Source: Verrucomicrobiota bacterium (GTDB taxonomy: Bacteria; Verrucomicrobiota; Verrucomicrobiia; Methylacidiphilales; Verrucolacustridaceae). Taken from it: DNA of 8,444 nucleotides. Below the pieces are notes generated by a model. That model saw only the letters and a list, made by a program, of their open reading frames with translations, had not been told where the DNA came from and ran no database searches. Position numbers and translations under genes: made by a program. The stretch is taken from the NCBI GenBank assembly GCA_016876055.1, contig VHDM01000048.1:1-8444 (forward strand), given 5' to 3'. Positions within the stretch are counted from its first letter, which is position 1. The number at the start of each line of letters is the position of its first letter. Shown piece after piece: positions 7,501 to 8,444 of the stretch.

Positions 7501-8444
7501 ATGAACCCACTGCACCACGACAAAAGCCCGGTGGCCATTTTGGCCGTCGGCGGAACCGGCGCCGCCGTCCTCGATAATCTCGCCGTCAGCTGCGAAGGGG
7601 AGCACCGCACGGTGTGCGTCGACACCGACGCCCTCGCCCTGCGGGGCACCGTCGCGCAAAAGAAGATCCTGGTGGCTCCGGAGCGGGTTCACGGCATGGG
7701 GACCGGCGGGGAACCGGAGCTGCTTGAGGGAACCACATTGGAGGACGGGGACGGCTTGAATCCGATCTTGGAGGGGATCCGCACCGCTTTGGTGGTGTTG
7801 TCCACGGCCGGGGGAACCGGTTCGGCCCTAGGACCCAGTCTGGTGCGCCGGCTGAAAAAGCAGGGCTGCGAGGTGGTGGTGTTGGCGGTGACGCCGTTCT
7901 CGTTTGAGGGGAACCGGCGGAAGGACCGCTCCATGCACTGCCTGGCGGAGTTGAGGAAGTCGGCCGATGTGGTGCTGACGTTCAGTTGTGACCGGTTGAT
8001 CGAGACCTCGCTGGCCAAGGATCTGAAGGAGGCCCAGCGGGCGATGGACAAGGCGATCGCGCGGACGATCCATGGTCTGGTCCACGTGATGCAAAAGGAT
8101 GGACTGCAGCATCTGGGGGCCGCGGAGCTGAAGGAGGCGGTCGGTCCGGGGGCCGATGCGATTGGGTTCCTGGAGAACGCTTGGGCCGGCGTGGCCGAGG
8201 CGAGTGGGGAGGGCCGGGAAGAGGCGGTGATCGAGGCGGTGGTGGAGGACATCATGTTGGAGGACGGGAAGGCGTGGAAACACGGCAACCGGATCCTCGT
8301 GAGCGTGATCACCGGTCCCGAGACATCGCTGAACGACTTCCACGAGATTCTGGAGAAGTTGCGGGCGAAGCTGCCGGTGGATCTGCCGATCTCGGCCGGA
8401 GCGGCGATCCATCCGGAGAAGAGCGAGACGTTGAGCATGACGCT
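7501..8444 (+). CDS. ftsZ: Divergent FtsZ (tubulin-like GTPase), 3' end missing
   Basis: Homologue of the GTP-dependent cytoskeletal protein that forms the Z-ring. It is open to the right edge, with 314 residues visible. The family can be followed end to end: T1-like AVGGTGAAV (15-23), T2-like VDTDALAL (40-47), T3-like GMGTGGEPEL (65-74), tubulin-signature region AGGTGSALGP (103-112), T5 TPFSFEGNRR (131-140), T6-like SCDRLIE (162-168), the T7 region GLQHLGAAELKEAV (201-214), then the C-terminal domain with ILVSVITGPETSLNDF (265-280) and the ISAGAAIHPE strand region (297-306). Several hallmark residues differ: no Asn after the T1 glycines, Ala at the last signature Gly, Cys for the T6 Asn, and a T7 loop lacking both usual Asp residues. 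The C-terminal tail that would bind FtsA lies outside the window. The position after ftsA argues for the division FtsZ; a paralogue with a changed job is the alternative. It is not a bacterial tubulin (BtubA/B). Confidence 0.88.
   Translation, partial: MNPLHHDKSPVAILAVGGTGAAVLDNLAVSCEGEHRTVCVDTDALALRGTVAQKKILVAPERVHGMGTGGEPELLEGTTLEDGDGLNPILEGIRTALVVLSTAGGTGSALGPSLVRRLKKQGCEVVVLAVTPFSFEGNRRKDRSMHCLAELRKSADVVLTFSCDRLIETSLAKDLKEAQRAMDKAIARTIHGLVHVMQKDGLQHLGAAELKEAVGPGADAIGFLENAWAGVAEASGEGREEAVIEAVVEDIMLEDGKAWKHGNRILVSVITGPETSLNDFHEILEKLRAKLPVDLPISAGAAIHPEKSETLSMT

Noticed and set aside
7689..8438. A 249-codon minus-strand open frame opposite ftsZ
   Set aside because: The plus-strand frame carries FtsZ motifs throughout. 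The minus frame is Ser- and Arg-rich with no recognisable domain and is a shadow.
7501..8444. Bacterial tubulin (BtubA/BtubB, known from Prosthecobacter) instead of FtsZ
   Set aside because: The spacing of the loops, the TPFSFEG T5 loop and the C-terminal domain match FtsZ, and the gene follows ftsA in a dcw cluster.

Overview
The window is a tightly packed, single-strand stretch of a division and cell wall (dcw) cluster. All genes are on the + strand and in the classical order ftsW - murG - murC::murB - ddl - ftsQ - ftsA - ftsZ. The first gene (ftsW) is cut by the left edge and the last (ftsZ) by the right edge. No RNA gene, mobile element, CRISPR array, promoter or terminator could be supported, and there is no non-coding gap longer than 20 bases. 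The genes overlap at four junctions (1, 11, 4 and 4 nt) and are separated by 13 and 20 nt at the other two, which fits one transcript with translational coupling.

Layout: 1-1067 is the FtsW glycosyltransferase (N-terminus missing). 1067-2161 is MurG, which makes lipid II. 2151-4427 is one 758-residue protein joining MurC (N-terminal half) to MurB (C-terminal half). 4424-5335 is D-Ala-D-Ala ligase. 5332-6216 is FtsQ. 6230-7480 is FtsA. 7501 to the edge is a divergent FtsZ. Together they build the lipid II precursor (MurB, MurC, Ddl, MurG), polymerise it at the septum (FtsW) and organise the division ring (FtsQ, FtsA, FtsZ).

Organism: a GC-rich bacterium with FtsA, FtsQ and a peptidoglycan pathway. 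The MurC-MurB fusion and the unusual FtsZ in an otherwise canonical dcw order make me think of the Verrucomicrobiota or a related PVC lineage. This is inference from gene architecture only, with moderate to low confidence.

The most interesting signal is the FtsZ. It is alignable along its whole visible length and sits in the canonical place after ftsA, but it departs from consensus at almost every nucleotide-contacting and catalytic loop. The tubulin signature ends in Ala rather than Gly, the T6 Asn-Asp is Cys-Asp, and the T7 synergy loop has lost the first acidic residue and carries Glu in place of the catalytic Asp. The MurC-MurB fusion and a Cys at the MurB general-acid position are secondary points of interest.
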